Below, piece after piece: positions 28,439-37,454 of a DNA stretch of 64,000 nucleotides (position 1 is the stretch's first letter; every line of letters starts with the position of its first letter). The stretch spans positions 186,001 through 250,000 of the forward strand of contig NZ_PGVB01000002.1 in assembly GCF_002860205.1 (NCBI RefSeq), given 5' to 3'. A model generated the notes under the pieces. The model saw nothing but the letters and a program-made list of their open reading frames with translations, did no database searches and was not told the DNA's origin. The DNA is from Bacillus sp. T33-2 (GTDB lineage Bacteria; Bacillota; Bacilli; Bacillales; Cytobacillaceae). A program made the position numbers and the translations under genes.

Positions 28439-29047
28439 CTAACGGGAGGATTTAAATGGGAGCTCCAGCCTTCCCGGCCGCAAACAGAAATAGTATCCAA
28501 CCCCGATCGACAATATGCTTAACCAGAATGTAAAATAACCGATTTCATTCATGTACAGGTCCAAAGTGTGGTACCTTGGCATCATTTTGAATACATAATC
28601 TATGATTTCATTGTGAAGAATTATTATTGCCGCAATTATAAGATGCCTTGGTTTCATGCGATAAAACGGGGAATATAATATCCCCTCAACCGCCATGGCG
28701 AAATGGGATCCCATCAGCATCAGACCGATCCAGTCTAATTCTCCTGACACAATAAACACCAGCAGGTTCATGACAACTGCCCATATCCCATATTTAAACA
28801 GGCTTACAATTGCGAGTGCCTGCATGAGCGGCCAATTCCTGCCCTTTAAAAAAGCAATTAACACAAACACAAAAAACAGGCTCGCTGTTGGGCTGTCAGG
28901 CACGAACAGCAAAAATTCCGGAGGCGTTTCCCGAAGCTGCCATCCATACCAGTAATAGCCGTAAGCAGTGCCAAAAATGTTCACCCATAAAAGAAGCCAT
29001 AGTGCCGGCCTGCTGGCCAAAAGTGGATAAATACCTGAAATCATCAT
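28439..29047 (-). CDS. ypjA: YpjA-like membrane protein (DUF1405)
   Basis: A 202-residue integral membrane protein with about six hydrophobic segments and the YGYYWYGWQL stretch near 33. No catalytic motif. The ATG at 29047 follows GGGGACAC; the upstream TTG at 29062 is less likely. Function unknown. Lies between qcrC and ypjB. Confidence 0.8.
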   Translation of the reverse strand: MMISGIYPLLASRPALWLLLWVNIFGTAYGYYWYGWQLRETPPEFLLFVPDSPTASLFFVFVLIAFLKGRNWPLMQALAIVSLFKYGIWAVVMNLLVFIVSGELDWIGLMLMGSHFAMAVEGILYSPFYRMKPRHLIIAAIIILHNEIIDYVFKMMPRYHTLDLYMNEIGYFTFWLSILSIGVGYYFCLRPGRLELPFKSSR

Positions 29048-29135
29048 GTGTCCCCGTTTCAATATTATCTATTTCATCATAACAACGCAGATTCCGCTTT
29101 ACAAATATTCTATCGATGCAGAAAACGGAAGAAAC

Positions 29136-29164
29136 TAAAAAAGCTGGCGGTTTTTGGCGCCAGC
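29136..29164 (-). terminator. Terminator after qcrABC
   Basis: GCTGGCG/CGCCAGC stem with an 8-base loop, followed on the minus strand by TTTTTT. Confidence 0.88.
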
Positions 29165-29174
29165 TTTTGTCGTG

Positions 29175-29936
29175 TTATTTTTTTTCCAAGCCTGCAATGA
29201 ATTCAGAAAGCTTTTGCAGTTCTTCATCAGTCCCTTTAAAGATGCCTGCAGGCATGCTGCCTTTACCGTTTTTCGCAATGTCGGCAATCTCTTCAGGTGT
29301 CAATCCTGTCCCCACCAGCGTAGGACCGGTGCCACCGTTCAGCTCACCGCCATGGCAGCTGAGACAGGTATTTCCTTCAGCAATTTTATAGCCTTCAGCT
29401 TCCTTATCAATTTCAACATCCGAAATTTGCCCCTGCTTTTTGGCAGCTTCCCAGTCGTGGGTGACAACGGACTCCCATGTGAGGTAAAAGGTGCCTGCAA
29501 TCGCAAGCAGCATGAATCCTGTTGCTATCGGGCGCTTGGACGGGCGCCGTTCAGGGCCCCGGTCAATGAACGGAGCAAGAAGCAAGCCGCCGAAGGCCAG
29601 CCCCGGGATTACCATCGCCCCAATTACTGTGAACGGACCGGAAGCATACTCATACTTTAATAATTGGTATAAGAACAAGAAGTACCAGTCTGGCAGCGGG
29701 ATATAAGAAGTGTCTGTCGGGTCGGCCACCCTCTCGAGCGGAGACGGATGAGCTACAGTCAAACATAAATACCCGATCAGGAAAACCGCTCCAACCAGCC
29801 ACTCCTTAAGCAGGAAGTTAGGCCAGAAAGCTTCTGTTTTTCCGGGATACTCCGAGTAGTCTTTCGGAATATTCGGTTTTCGTTCTGCAGGGACACGGGT
29901 GTCACCTACAAACTTCATCCCTTTTCCACGATGCAT
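29175..29936 (-). CDS. qcrC: Menaquinol:cytochrome c reductase cytochrome b/c subunit QcrC
   Basis: Subunit IV fused to a cytochrome c domain. The 253 residues hold about four hydrophobic segments (about 45-150, PLPDWYFLFLYQLLKYEY near 80), then a heme c site CLSCHGG near 190 with a likely axial Met in GSMPAGIF. Completes the qcrA-qcrB-qcrC operon of the cytochrome bc complex. Confidence 0.95.
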   Translation of the reverse strand: MHRGKGMKFVGDTRVPAERKPNIPKDYSEYPGKTEAFWPNFLLKEWLVGAVFLIGYLCLTVAHPSPLERVADPTDTSYIPLPDWYFLFLYQLLKYEYASGPFTVIGAMVIPGLAFGGLLLAPFIDRGPERRPSKRPIATGFMLLAIAGTFYLTWESVVTHDWEAAKKQGQISDVEIDKEAEGYKIAEGNTCLSCHGGELNGGTGPTLVGTGLTPEEIADIAKNGKGSMPAGIFKGTDEELQKLSEFIAGLEKK

Positions 29937-30000
29937 CGAGCAATCCCCTCCTTTTTTTCTAAAATTTTGCGTATCCGTACAGCATTATCTTAAGGAAATT

Positions 30001-30675
30001 TTACAATGGCCCGGAAATACCCTGCTTGCGGATCATAAGGAAGTGCGCACCCATCAAACCGAGCAAAGCACCCGGCAGGAAGAACACATGGATTGCAAAG
30101 AAACGGGTCAGCGTTTGTGCTCCGATGATGTCGGTATGCCCTGAAAGCAATACCTTCACCTGCGTTCCGATCAGAGGTGTCGCCTCTGCAATTTGCAAAC
30201 CTACTTTAGTGGCAAACAGCGCTTTCATATCCCACGGAAGCAGGTAACCTGTGAACCCGAGTCCGAGCATGACAAAGAAAATTAGAACGCCGACTACCCA
30301 GTTCAGCTCGCGGGGCTTTTTGTATGCCCCCTGGAAAAATACGCGCAAAGTATGTAGAAACATCATGACGATGACAAGGCTTGCCCCCCAGTGGTGCATT
30401 CCCCGTACGATTTGTCCGAAAGCAACTTCATTTTGAAGATAGTAGACAGACTGCCAGGCATTCTTGATGTCCGGAACATAGTACATTGTCAGGAACATCC
30501 CGGAAAGTATCTGAATGACAGTTACAAAGAAAGTCAGACCCCCGAAGCAATATACGAACGCTGAAAAATGGTGCGCCGGATTTACATGCTCGGGAACTTC
30601 ATGGTCTGCGATATCCCGCCACAATGGCGTAATATCCAAACGTTCATCGACCCAGTCGTAAATTTTGTTTAACAA
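30001..30675 (-). CDS. qcrB: Menaquinol:cytochrome c reductase cytochrome b subunit QcrB
   Basis: A 224-residue cytochrome b6-type subunit with four membrane helices. The heme-ligating His pairs are in GMHHWGASLVIVMMFLHTLR (about 93-112) and near HVFFLPGALLGLMGAHFLMIR. TTG start at 30675, 3 bases past the qcrA stop. Confidence 0.95.
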   Translation of the reverse strand: MLNKIYDWVDERLDITPLWRDIADHEVPEHVNPAHHFSAFVYCFGGLTFFVTVIQILSGMFLTMYYVPDIKNAWQSVYYLQNEVAFGQIVRGMHHWGASLVIVMMFLHTLRVFFQGAYKKPRELNWVVGVLIFFVMLGLGFTGYLLPWDMKALFATKVGLQIAEATPLIGTQVKVLLSGHTDIIGAQTLTRFFAIHVFFLPGALLGLMGAHFLMIRKQGISGPL

Positions 30676-30678
30676 GAC

Positions 30679-31185
30679 TTAAGCCTCCCCCCGAGGTTTT
30701 GCTTTTCCTAAGTACAGGATGCCGTCCTTTTCTTTATAAGGATAAACATCAAGCGGTTTCAAAGGCGGTGTGCCTTTAACATTGGTTCCGTCTTTAGTGT
30801 AACGCCCATAGTGGCATGCACAGAAGAATTGGTTTGGATGCTCCTTATCCGAATTCCAGTCCACAGTACAGCCAAGGTGCTTACATACCGGCGACAGGGC
30901 AACAATCTTGCCGTCTTCGTCCTTATACACCCATGCTGTGTTTGTCACGTCGGATTCGTACCAGGCATCCACCTGCTTAAACGTGAAGTCGACTCGCGTT
31001 GGTTCTTCGGTAATGTCCGCCACTTTTTTATTTGTAGCAATGAAATCGCCTGCCGCGTTCGCCTTCAAAACAGGGTCAACTGCGAAACGAACCATCGGCA
31101 TCAGCATTCCTGCGGCCATGAAACCGCCTACACCTGTGAGGGTATAGCTTAGAAATTGGCGTCTTGTAACACGATGCTTGCTCAT
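30679..31185 (-). CDS. qcrA: Menaquinol:cytochrome c reductase iron-sulphur subunit QcrA
   Basis: Rieske 2Fe-2S subunit of 168 residues. A twin-Arg-like N-terminus (TRRQFLSY) precedes a membrane helix, and the cluster ligands are in CKHLGC (near 107) and CACHYG. ATG at 31185 has AGGGGGG upstream. First gene of qcrABC, with promoter at 31261-31289. Confidence 0.95.
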   Translation of the reverse strand: MSKHRVTRRQFLSYTLTGVGGFMAAGMLMPMVRFAVDPVLKANAAGDFIATNKKVADITEEPTRVDFTFKQVDAWYESDVTNTAWVYKDEDGKIVALSPVCKHLGCTVDWNSDKEHPNQFFCACHYGRYTKDGTNVKGTPPLKPLDVYPYKEKDGILYLGKAKPRGEA

Positions 31186-31260
31186 GATATTCCCCCCTCT
31201 AAAACGAAGATAAGTCCCCCCGGACATAAATGGAACACATTTTATAACTAGGACATAATC

Positions 31261-31289
31261 ATGATATATCAATCTCTTAACAAGGTCAA
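31261..31289 (-). promoter_or_regulatory. Promoter of qcrABC
   Basis: Minus-strand -35 TTGACC and -10 TATCAT with a 17-base spacer, about 75 bases upstream of the qcrA start. Confidence 0.6.
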
Positions 31290-31324
31290 TATTATACTAT
31301 GCTGAAAACATATTAAATACAGAA

Positions 31325-31789
31325 TTATGACTCTTTTTCCCGCCATTTTTGGACGAATAGATTTAACAGCTGTTTTACCTGGTCTTCCAGTATAGAAGTT
31401 TTGTAGTTTTCATCCAGATTCCCGATCTGCAGTGACGGAAGCCATATTAATGAACCATGCAGCCCGGCTTCATGCTGTTTCCAATTACTGTCTGATGTTA
31501 AGTAAAAAATATGCTGGAATTGCTTTACCCGAAATTCCTGTTCCCATCGTTTAATGTTGGACAGGCTTGTTTCGGGATCTGCAGTCAAGTATGTGAACCC
31601 GGGGAGAAGCATGATCCTGCCCTTGAACTGCCTTTCGAGCTGCATGGACAAAAGCGAAATAAATTCTGTCATCGAGGCAGCCTGCTTGATGTCGTCACCG
31701 AAAGATACCGGCAGCAGCGGCAACACAATTGTATCCACATACTCTTTCGATTTTACATAAATTTCTACGTCAGCAGAATTCCACTTCAT
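31325..31789 (-). CDS. ypiF: YpiF family protein (DUF2487)
   Basis: A 154-residue soluble protein; no recognisable catalytic residues. N-terminus MKWNSADVEIYVKSKEYVDT and LLPLLPVSFG pattern fits YpiF. Function unknown. Sits upstream of qcrABC, with GC-rich palindromic repeats in its leader. Confidence 0.75.
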   Translation of the reverse strand: MKWNSADVEIYVKSKEYVDTIVLPLLPVSFGDDIKQAASMTEFISLLSMQLERQFKGRIMLLPGFTYLTADPETSLSNIKRWEQEFRVKQFQHIFYLTSDSNWKQHEAGLHGSLIWLPSLQIGNLDENYKTSILEDQVKQLLNLFVQKWREKES

Positions 31790-31809
31790 CTAAAATTCAA
31801 CTCCATCGA

Positions 31810-31900
31810 GGGGCCTGACCCCCGGTAATGTGACGCGTTAAAGCGCCGGGGGCCTGACCCCCAACCAAGTAATGCGTTAAAGCGATGGGGGCGACGCCCC
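31810..31900. repeat. GC-rich palindromic repeats in the ypiF leader
   Basis: Two copies of GGGGCCTGACCCCC (about 31810 and 31848) and a degenerate third (31887-31900) alternate with GCGTTAAAGCG copies (31835 and 31874), a period of 38-39 bases. Each GC block can form a hairpin on either strand. Not coding. Confidence 0.8.
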
Positions 31901-31910
31901 TTATTTTGTT

Positions 31911-31916
31911 ATTATA
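31911..31916 (-). promoter_or_regulatory. Extended -10 promoter for ypiF
   Basis: Minus-strand TGGTATAAT just after the ypiB terminator. The transcript would carry the palindromic repeats in its 5' leader. Confidence 0.5.
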
Positions 31917-31926
31917 CCATTTGGGC

Positions 31927-31957
31927 AAAATAAAAAGCCTGCTTAATTTAAGCAAGC
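31927..31957 (-). terminator. Terminator after ypiB
   Basis: GCTTGCTTA/TAAGCAGGC stem with a 3-base loop, followed on the minus strand by TTTTTATTTT. Confidence 0.8.
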
Positions 31958-31970
31958 GGTAATTTCCGGG

Positions 31971-32516
31971 CTAGTGCCCCGGGAGTTGCTTCAATTGATT
32001 GGTTAAACTTTTGAAAGCTTTTTCATCCTGTTTGTCAAGAGCTTCATCAATAAGCTGGAGCAGCTTTTCCTTTTGGAAGCGTTGGATGCTTTCAGCAAGA
32101 AAACGTTCGGCAATCAGCCGGTCTTTATCACTGATTTGAAGGTTTCTCGGCATATATGGGTTTTCCTCAAGGACAGCAGCAAATTGATGGGCTTTGTTTG
32201 AAGCATGGAAATTCAGCTGAATGTAAATTTCTTCATCACGGTTCAGACGGATGTCATGGAACGATTTTTCTGCGTCTGTTGTCATCACGTTTTCTTTATA
32301 AAAACGGAATGGCACTTCATCAACACAGTGGGTTGACATGACCAGCCCTCTTGGACAATATTGGGCATTGTCAACAAAGTGGACCCTTTCCATAAGCTGG
32401 TCGTGGCTCATCAAATAATTGAGGATCCAAACACATTCCCGTCTTTTCAATTGATAATGGTTTAAAAACCAGCGGATAAAGTCCTTTTTCTCGTTGACAG
32501 AAACAGGGGTTGCCAT
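31971..32516 (-). CDS. reoY: ReoY/YpiB family protein
   Basis: A 181-residue soluble protein; the family (UPF0302, YpiB/ReoY) assists ClpCP degradation of MurA, controlling peptidoglycan synthesis in Listeria and Bacillus. Sequence features include [23 protein letters not shown] near the start and the [18 protein letters not shown] stretch. Neighbour ypiA (TPR) is also linked to this control in the literature. The role is inferred from family identity. Confidence 0.82.
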   Translation of the reverse strand: MATPVSVNEKKDFIRWFLNHYQLKRRECVWILNYLMSHDQLMERVHFVDNAQYCPRGLVMSTHCVDEVPFRFYKENVMTTDAEKSFHDIRLNRDEEIYIQLNFHASNKAHQFAAVLEENPYMPRNLQISDKDRLIAERFLAESIQRFQKEKLLQLIDEALDKQDEKAFKSLTNQLKQLPGH

Positions 32517-32564
32517 TTCCTGAATCCCTCCTCTGCATAACTCAACAAATTTTCATTTCATGCG

Positions 32565-33824
32565 TTATTCGCCGCTTAACCGTTCAAACAACTCCCGGTA
32601 TTCTTCATTGCCTGGCTCTCTTTTTATCAACATACTAAAAATTTCGGCGGCTTCAGCCCTTTTTCCTTCTTCAATGAGAAAATATCCATAATCAGAAAGA
32701 AAATCTTTCTCTTGTTTAAAGAAATTATATGCTTGTTGGTACTTATTTAATGCCTTCGAATATTCCTCCAGATGGTGATATGCAACAGCCGCATCCCATA
32801 GCAGCTGTGGCTCTTCCTCTTCATTTGCGTCAATTGCATTTATGATGTCCAGGACATCTTCATACCGGTCCTGGCTTGCGAGCAGTTTGTTAAGGACGAG
32901 TGCCCCTTCACTAAAGCCCGGGTCAAGAGCCAAAGCTTCACGAAGCAATGTTTCTGCCCCTTCTTCATCCCCAAGCTTGAGCGCGATTTTGCCTCCATAG
33001 TAGAACAATTCCTTGTTGAACTCGTCCTGCCTGATCCCGAGCTTGATTGCTTCAAATGCTTCGGGCAGAAGTTCCTCCCGTTCATACGCCCTGGCCAGCA
33101 ATAAATAAAGGGAGTGGTATTCTGGATCAAGCTCTTTCAAATCCTCAAAATTCTCAATTGCTGTTTTATTATGCCCGGCCTGCAGTGCGGTGAATGCATA
33201 TCCGAACAGGGTGTTTATTTCAAATCTCTGTGCCAACGCCTTTTCATAATATACGAGGGCGTCTTCGAATAAGCCGCCGGCGCTCAAAGCTTCTGCCATC
33301 CGCTGGTTTACATTAGCGCCTCCAACCTCTTCCTGCTCCTTCAGCACTTTTTCATAAGCTTTGATGGCTTCTGCAAACTTCCCCTGATGTGCATATAATT
33401 CAGCCAGCGCAAAGTCGATAATCACTTCTTCCGGAAGGAGTTCCTTCGCTTTTTGGAGCTTTTGTTCACTTACTTCGTACAAACCATCCATCTGGTACAT
33501 GTCGGCCATTAATAACAGCGCCTGGGGATATGCAGGATCATCAGCAGGGATCTTGTCAAGGGCAAGCATCGCCGCTTCTTCGTCTCCCATCTCGAGAAAT
33601 GTTTCAGCCAGAAGGACGAGCAGCTCACCTTCCTCCGGGTAATCGTTCAGCAGTTTTTCCAGTAGCGTTTTTGTCTCTTCCAGAAAACCGAAGCGGAACA
33701 TCTCTTCAGCCAATAGAAATTTATCATCATCCGTGCCATTTGCCAAAATATCTTCATAGGCGGCCAACGCTTCATCCAGCTGTCCATCTTCCAATAGGCC
33801 GGTAATTTCTTCAATGATTTTCAT
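32565..33824 (-). CDS. ypiA: Tetratricopeptide-repeat protein YpiA
   Basis: A 419-residue cytosolic protein made almost entirely of TPR helix pairs (about ten copies of an ALxxY/AEAFxxxG-type pattern from residue 20 to 410), acidic overall. Likely a protein-interaction scaffold; it precedes reoY by 48 bases in the same transcript. No enzyme motif. ATG at 33824 with GGAAG upstream. Confidence 0.85.
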   Translation of the reverse strand: MKIIEEITGLLEDGQLDEALAAYEDILANGTDDDKFLLAEEMFRFGFLEETKTLLEKLLNDYPEEGELLVLLAETFLEMGDEEAAMLALDKIPADDPAYPQALLLMADMYQMDGLYEVSEQKLQKAKELLPEEVIIDFALAELYAHQGKFAEAIKAYEKVLKEQEEVGGANVNQRMAEALSAGGLFEDALVYYEKALAQRFEINTLFGYAFTALQAGHNKTAIENFEDLKELDPEYHSLYLLLARAYEREELLPEAFEAIKLGIRQDEFNKELFYYGGKIALKLGDEEGAETLLREALALDPGFSEGALVLNKLLASQDRYEDVLDIINAIDANEEEEPQLLWDAAVAYHHLEEYSKALNKYQQAYNFFKQEKDFLSDYGYFLIEEGKRAEAAEIFSMLIKREPGNEEYRELFERLSGE

Positions 33825-33845
33825 CGCGAATCTTCCAATCCTTAT

Positions 33846-34751
33846 CTAGTTTGCAACAAAAAAAGCAGGTGTCCTTATCTGTACATTTTCCCCGGTCCCA
33901 GGCCGGTAGAATACCTGCCCGCCTGCCCTGACTACATTTCCCTTATGGACAGTGACTGCAAGGCTAGCCTGGTGGCCAAAAAATAATTCCTTCTCGTTCG
34001 CCTTCACGGTTTCGTTGCTTTTCAGATAAAAATTGTAGCTTATTTCTCCCCCGTTATGCAAATGAGACTTCCTGGGGAAGATTCCTGTCTTCATCAATAC
34101 AGATTTCTTTAGCGGTTCATTTTGGCGAATTTCGTCAAAAATGCTCGGAATTTTCTCGGCCTTCATGATTCCTTTCCAGAATCCAGCCGCCTGCCGCTTT
34201 TCTTTATTGTTTTTTGTCCATAAAAACATCGGGACCAGCGGGCTGTTATATGGAAACATTGCCTCGCGCAGCCATCCCCACGGGATTTTCCGCAGCTCGT
34301 CCAAATCGCTGATTTCCACAAAAACTGCCGGCACCTTCTCTTTTTTGCACTTTCGCAGAAAGGCTTGGGTGAGGAGCGGTGCCCGAATTTTCACACCGAT
34401 TATATAATCAACAGGGCAATCTACGAGTTCTGCCCTCATCTGCTTAATCCTCATTGGCAGCTGGTTTTCATGTGTTAATGCGACATAGGTCAAAAAAGCG
34501 GTGCACCCTTTTAAAATGAACTCGTTAAGATAATAGCTTTTTCGGACTTGAAACGGCTTATCTACAGGAACAGATGCATCCAGGAGGACGTGTGGAGGTG
34601 TCATGATAAAACCGCTGGCATCCATTCTCATGTGCTTGTACATTTTGAAACCGTCGCTCACGAACAAGATCTTATCCTTGTCAATCATCAGGCTTGATAA
34701 TGATGATACTCCATCCTTCAACAGCTGCGCATTTTCGATAATGTAAGCCAT
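33846..34751 (-). CDS. Unrecognised protein with amidohydrolase-like fold
   Basis: A 301-residue soluble protein. The first 65 residues (YIIENAQLLKDGVSSLSSLMI then LFVSDGF, SGFIMTPPHVLLD) resemble the N-terminal composite domain of amidohydrolases, and the C-terminal GQVFYRPGTGENVQIRTPAF resembles the matching C-terminal strand. The metal ligands are not evident: no HxH is seen after the first strand. It may be a non-catalytic relative. ATG at 34751 follows AAAGGTGG. Position between ypiA and aroA; function unknown. Confidence 0.65.
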   Translation of the reverse strand: MAYIIENAQLLKDGVSSLSSLMIDKDKILFVSDGFKMYKHMRMDASGFIMTPPHVLLDASVPVDKPFQVRKSYYLNEFILKGCTAFLTYVALTHENQLPMRIKQMRAELVDCPVDYIIGVKIRAPLLTQAFLRKCKKEKVPAVFVEISDLDELRKIPWGWLREAMFPYNSPLVPMFLWTKNNKEKRQAAGFWKGIMKAEKIPSIFDEIRQNEPLKKSVLMKTGIFPRKSHLHNGGEISYNFYLKSNETVKANEKELFFGHQASLAVTVHKGNVVRAGGQVFYRPGTGENVQIRTPAFFVAN

Positions 34752-34945
34752 AACAACCACCTTTCATATGGTCTTATGACAAGCTATGTATGAAAATTTA
34801 AAATATTCCCGTAAAATTGGACTGCGCAGCGTTTGTTAAAATGAACAGGCCAAATACTAACCATGGAATCAAAAAAACAGATAATCTGTTAAGCCGGCTG
34901 TACAACAATATTGAACGGCCCTTGAGTTCATGCATAATAAGTGAA

Positions 34946-34972
34946 GCCTCCCCGGCATCGCACCGGGGAGGC
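34946..34972 (-). terminator. Hairpin terminator after aroA
   Basis: A perfect 10-bp GCCTCCCCGG/CCGGGGAGGC stem follows the aroA stop on the minus strand; the following T-tract is weak (TTCACTTATT). Confidence 0.6.
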
Positions 34973-34987
34973 TCATTTGAGACACAG

Positions 34988-36280
34988 CTATTTCATCAGT
35001 GACTGCAAATGCTCGAAGAAAGATGGATATGAAACTGAAACAGCTTCACTTCTTTCAAGAAAGACTTCATTGGGGCAGATAAGTGCAGCAACCGCAAGCA
35101 TCATTCCGATCCTGTGGTCCTCGTGGCTGGATACAGTTGTGCCGCCCGTCAATGTCTTTCTTCCGTAAATGACCATTCCATCCTCGGTCGCCTTTATGTC
35201 CGCCCCCAGCCTGCCGAGCTCTTTTACAACCGTATCAATGCGGTTTGTCTCCTTCACCTTAAGTTCCTGGGCATCCTTAATGACCGTCTTTCCTTCCGCC
35301 TGTGTGGCAAGCAATGCTATGACCGGGATTTCGTCGATGAGTCTTGGAATCAAGTCTCCTTCGACCACTGTTCCTTTTAAATCAGACGACCTGATTATGA
35401 TATCCCCCGCTGGCTCGCCCTGTGCGGTACTATAAGGCCGTACTTCTACGTTTGCACCCATTTGCACCAACACATCAAGTATGCCTGTCCTGGTTGGATT
35501 TAAACCGACATTCCTCAGTTCAATCATACTATTAGGGGTAATCGCTCCTGCCACGAGGAAAAATGCGGCCGAGGATATATCTCCTGGAACGTGGACATCC
35601 GTACCCCTCAACTGCTGGCCACCGGTAACCGTAACCGTGTTTTCGCCGGTTTCTATCCTGCCTCCGAATTGCATAATCATCCGCTCTGTATGGTCCCTTG
35701 TTTTTTCAGGCTCGATTATAGTCGTCGTTCCGTCTGCCTGAAGCCCGGCCAGCAATATAGCCGACTTAACCTGCGCACTGGCGACCGGCAATTTGTATTC
35801 CATTCCTGCCAGGCTTCCTCCAGCAACAGAAATCGGGGTGAATTCTGCCCCTTTCCTTCCTGCAATTTTTGCTCCCATAAGAGTCAGCGGTTTTGTTACG
35901 CGGGTCATCGGCCGTCTTGCGATCGAACGGTCTCCGGTCAGCACTGAGTTGAACGGCCTCCCGGCGAGGATTCCCATTATCAGCCTGATCGTCGTACCCG
36001 AATTTCCTACGTCCAGCACTTGTTCAGGCTCTTTTAGTCCGTCCAGCCCGGTTCCATCTATTTCAACCCGTGTGCCCTCCTGCTTGATTGGAACACCCAT
36101 ATTCCTGAAACAGGAAATGGTGCTAAGGCAGTCATCGCCTGGAAGAAAGTTTTCAACCGTTGTTTTTCCGGCAGCAATCGATCCAAACATAACCGCCCGG
36201 TGTGAAATGGATTTATCTCCAGGGACCTCAACAATTCCGGATAGGGAGGCGACATTGTTAAGCAGCTTTTTCGCTTCCAT
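34988..36280 (-). CDS. aroA: 3-phosphoshikimate 1-carboxyvinyltransferase
   Basis: EPSP synthase of the shikimate pathway. The 430 residues show [14 protein letters not shown] (about 19-32), [16 protein letters not shown] near 92 and RDHTERMI near 196, then KVKETNRID near 338. Called aroE in older B. subtilis naming. Final gene of the aroC-aroB-aroH-hisC-tyrA-aroA run, 18 bases after tyrA. Confidence 0.96.
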   Translation of the reverse strand: MEAKKLLNNVASLSGIVEVPGDKSISHRAVMFGSIAAGKTTVENFLPGDDCLSTISCFRNMGVPIKQEGTRVEIDGTGLDGLKEPEQVLDVGNSGTTIRLIMGILAGRPFNSVLTGDRSIARRPMTRVTKPLTLMGAKIAGRKGAEFTPISVAGGSLAGMEYKLPVASAQVKSAILLAGLQADGTTTIIEPEKTRDHTERMIMQFGGRIETGENTVTVTGGQQLRGTDVHVPGDISSAAFFLVAGAITPNSMIELRNVGLNPTRTGILDVLVQMGANVEVRPYSTAQGEPAGDIIIRSSDLKGTVVEGDLIPRLIDEIPVIALLATQAEGKTVIKDAQELKVKETNRIDTVVKELGRLGADIKATEDGMVIYGRKTLTGGTTVSSHEDHRIGMMLAVAALICPNEVFLERSEAVSVSYPSFFEHLQSLMK

Positions 36281-36298
36281 AATTAACTCCTCCTGATT

Positions 36299-37405
36299 TT
36301 AAAGCCCAATTGAAATTTCATAATCTGTATTTTGCCTGATGCATTCCTCGGCCCTCGCCCGGTCTTCTTCCGTCTGAAAACTGATGACAAGGACTCCGTA
36401 AAGTCCCTCCCTCGTTTCAAGGATGCGGATGTTTGTAATACTGATACGGGATGTCGCCAAATATCCGGTAATTTCGGAAATGACCCCAGGGTAATCCGGT
36501 ACATCAACAAACAAATCATAAAATGCCGGAATAGCTCCCTTTTCCTTCACTGGCAGCGCATCCCGGTAATCCTTGGCGCTGGAGAAATAATCATAGATTT
36601 CTGCACCATTTGCGGACATAAGCATCGATTCTATTTTTTCCATCTCCACATGCCATTGTTTTAATAGATTAAGAAGAACTTCTTTATTGTGAAGCAATAT
36701 ATCCCGCCACATTGCCGGGCTGCTCGACGCGATTCGGGTAATATCCCTGAATCCTCCCGCAGCAAGCCTGGTAACGAGCTTTTGGCCTGTCTCCGCCCTC
36801 TCCGCCTGGTGGACGAGCGCAGCCGCTATCAGATGGGGGAAGTGGCTTATGACGCCGGCCAGACCGTCATGTTCCTCTGGGGAAATAGTCAAAAATTTCG
36901 CCTTTGTGCCGGACAGCCATTTTTTTAATGCATCTGCGGCTTCCCCATGCCCGCTGCTGTCTGGTGTCAAAAGGTAAAAGGCATTTTCAAAAAGGATGTT
37001 CTTTGCCGCAGTTACCCCGCTTTTATGAGACCCGGCCATTGGATGTCCTCCAATAAACTGGACTCCCCGTTCTTTTAAGACAGCTGACTTTTTGACGATG
37101 CCTGCTTTCGTACTGCCTGTGTCTGAAACAATGACCCCGGGTTTCAAGGGGAGTTGCGCCAAAAGATCAATGATTTTTTCGGCTTCCGCAACTGGTGTAG
37201 CAATGATGATCAAATCGGCTGTGCGTGCACCCTCTTCAATGTGGCCCACAATTTCATCAACAACACCGATCATTTTCGCAAGCCGTGCCTGATCCCTATT
37301 AATGTCATAGCCAGCCACTTCAGCGTTTTTATGCTCCTGCTTAATGCAAAGCGCGAGGGAACCGCCGATTAACCCCAAACCTATTATAAATACGCGGCCT
37401 TCCAA
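36299..37405 (-). CDS. tyrA: Prephenate dehydrogenase with C-terminal ACT domain
   Basis: Converts prephenate to 4-hydroxyphenylpyruvate for tyrosine. The 368 residues begin with a Rossmann motif VFIIGLGLIGGSLAL (5-19), have GGHPMAGSHKSGV near 128 (substrate binding), and end with an ACT regulatory domain from about 295 (FVDVPDYPGVISEITGYL), which probably mediates tyrosine feedback. Confidence 0.95.
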   Translation of the reverse strand: MEGRVFIIGLGLIGGSLALCIKQEHKNAEVAGYDINRDQARLAKMIGVVDEIVGHIEEGARTADLIIIATPVAEAEKIIDLLAQLPLKPGVIVSDTGSTKAGIVKKSAVLKERGVQFIGGHPMAGSHKSGVTAAKNILFENAFYLLTPDSSGHGEAADALKKWLSGTKAKFLTISPEEHDGLAGVISHFPHLIAAALVHQAERAETGQKLVTRLAAGGFRDITRIASSSPAMWRDILLHNKEVLLNLLKQWHVEMEKIESMLMSANGAEIYDYFSSAKDYRDALPVKEKGAIPAFYDLFVDVPDYPGVISEITGYLATSRISITNIRILETREGLYGVLVISFQTEEDRARAEECIRQNTDYEISIGL

Positions 37406-37454
37406 ATGATCACCGCCTCTATAGCTGAATTTATGTTATGTAACCCATACGATT

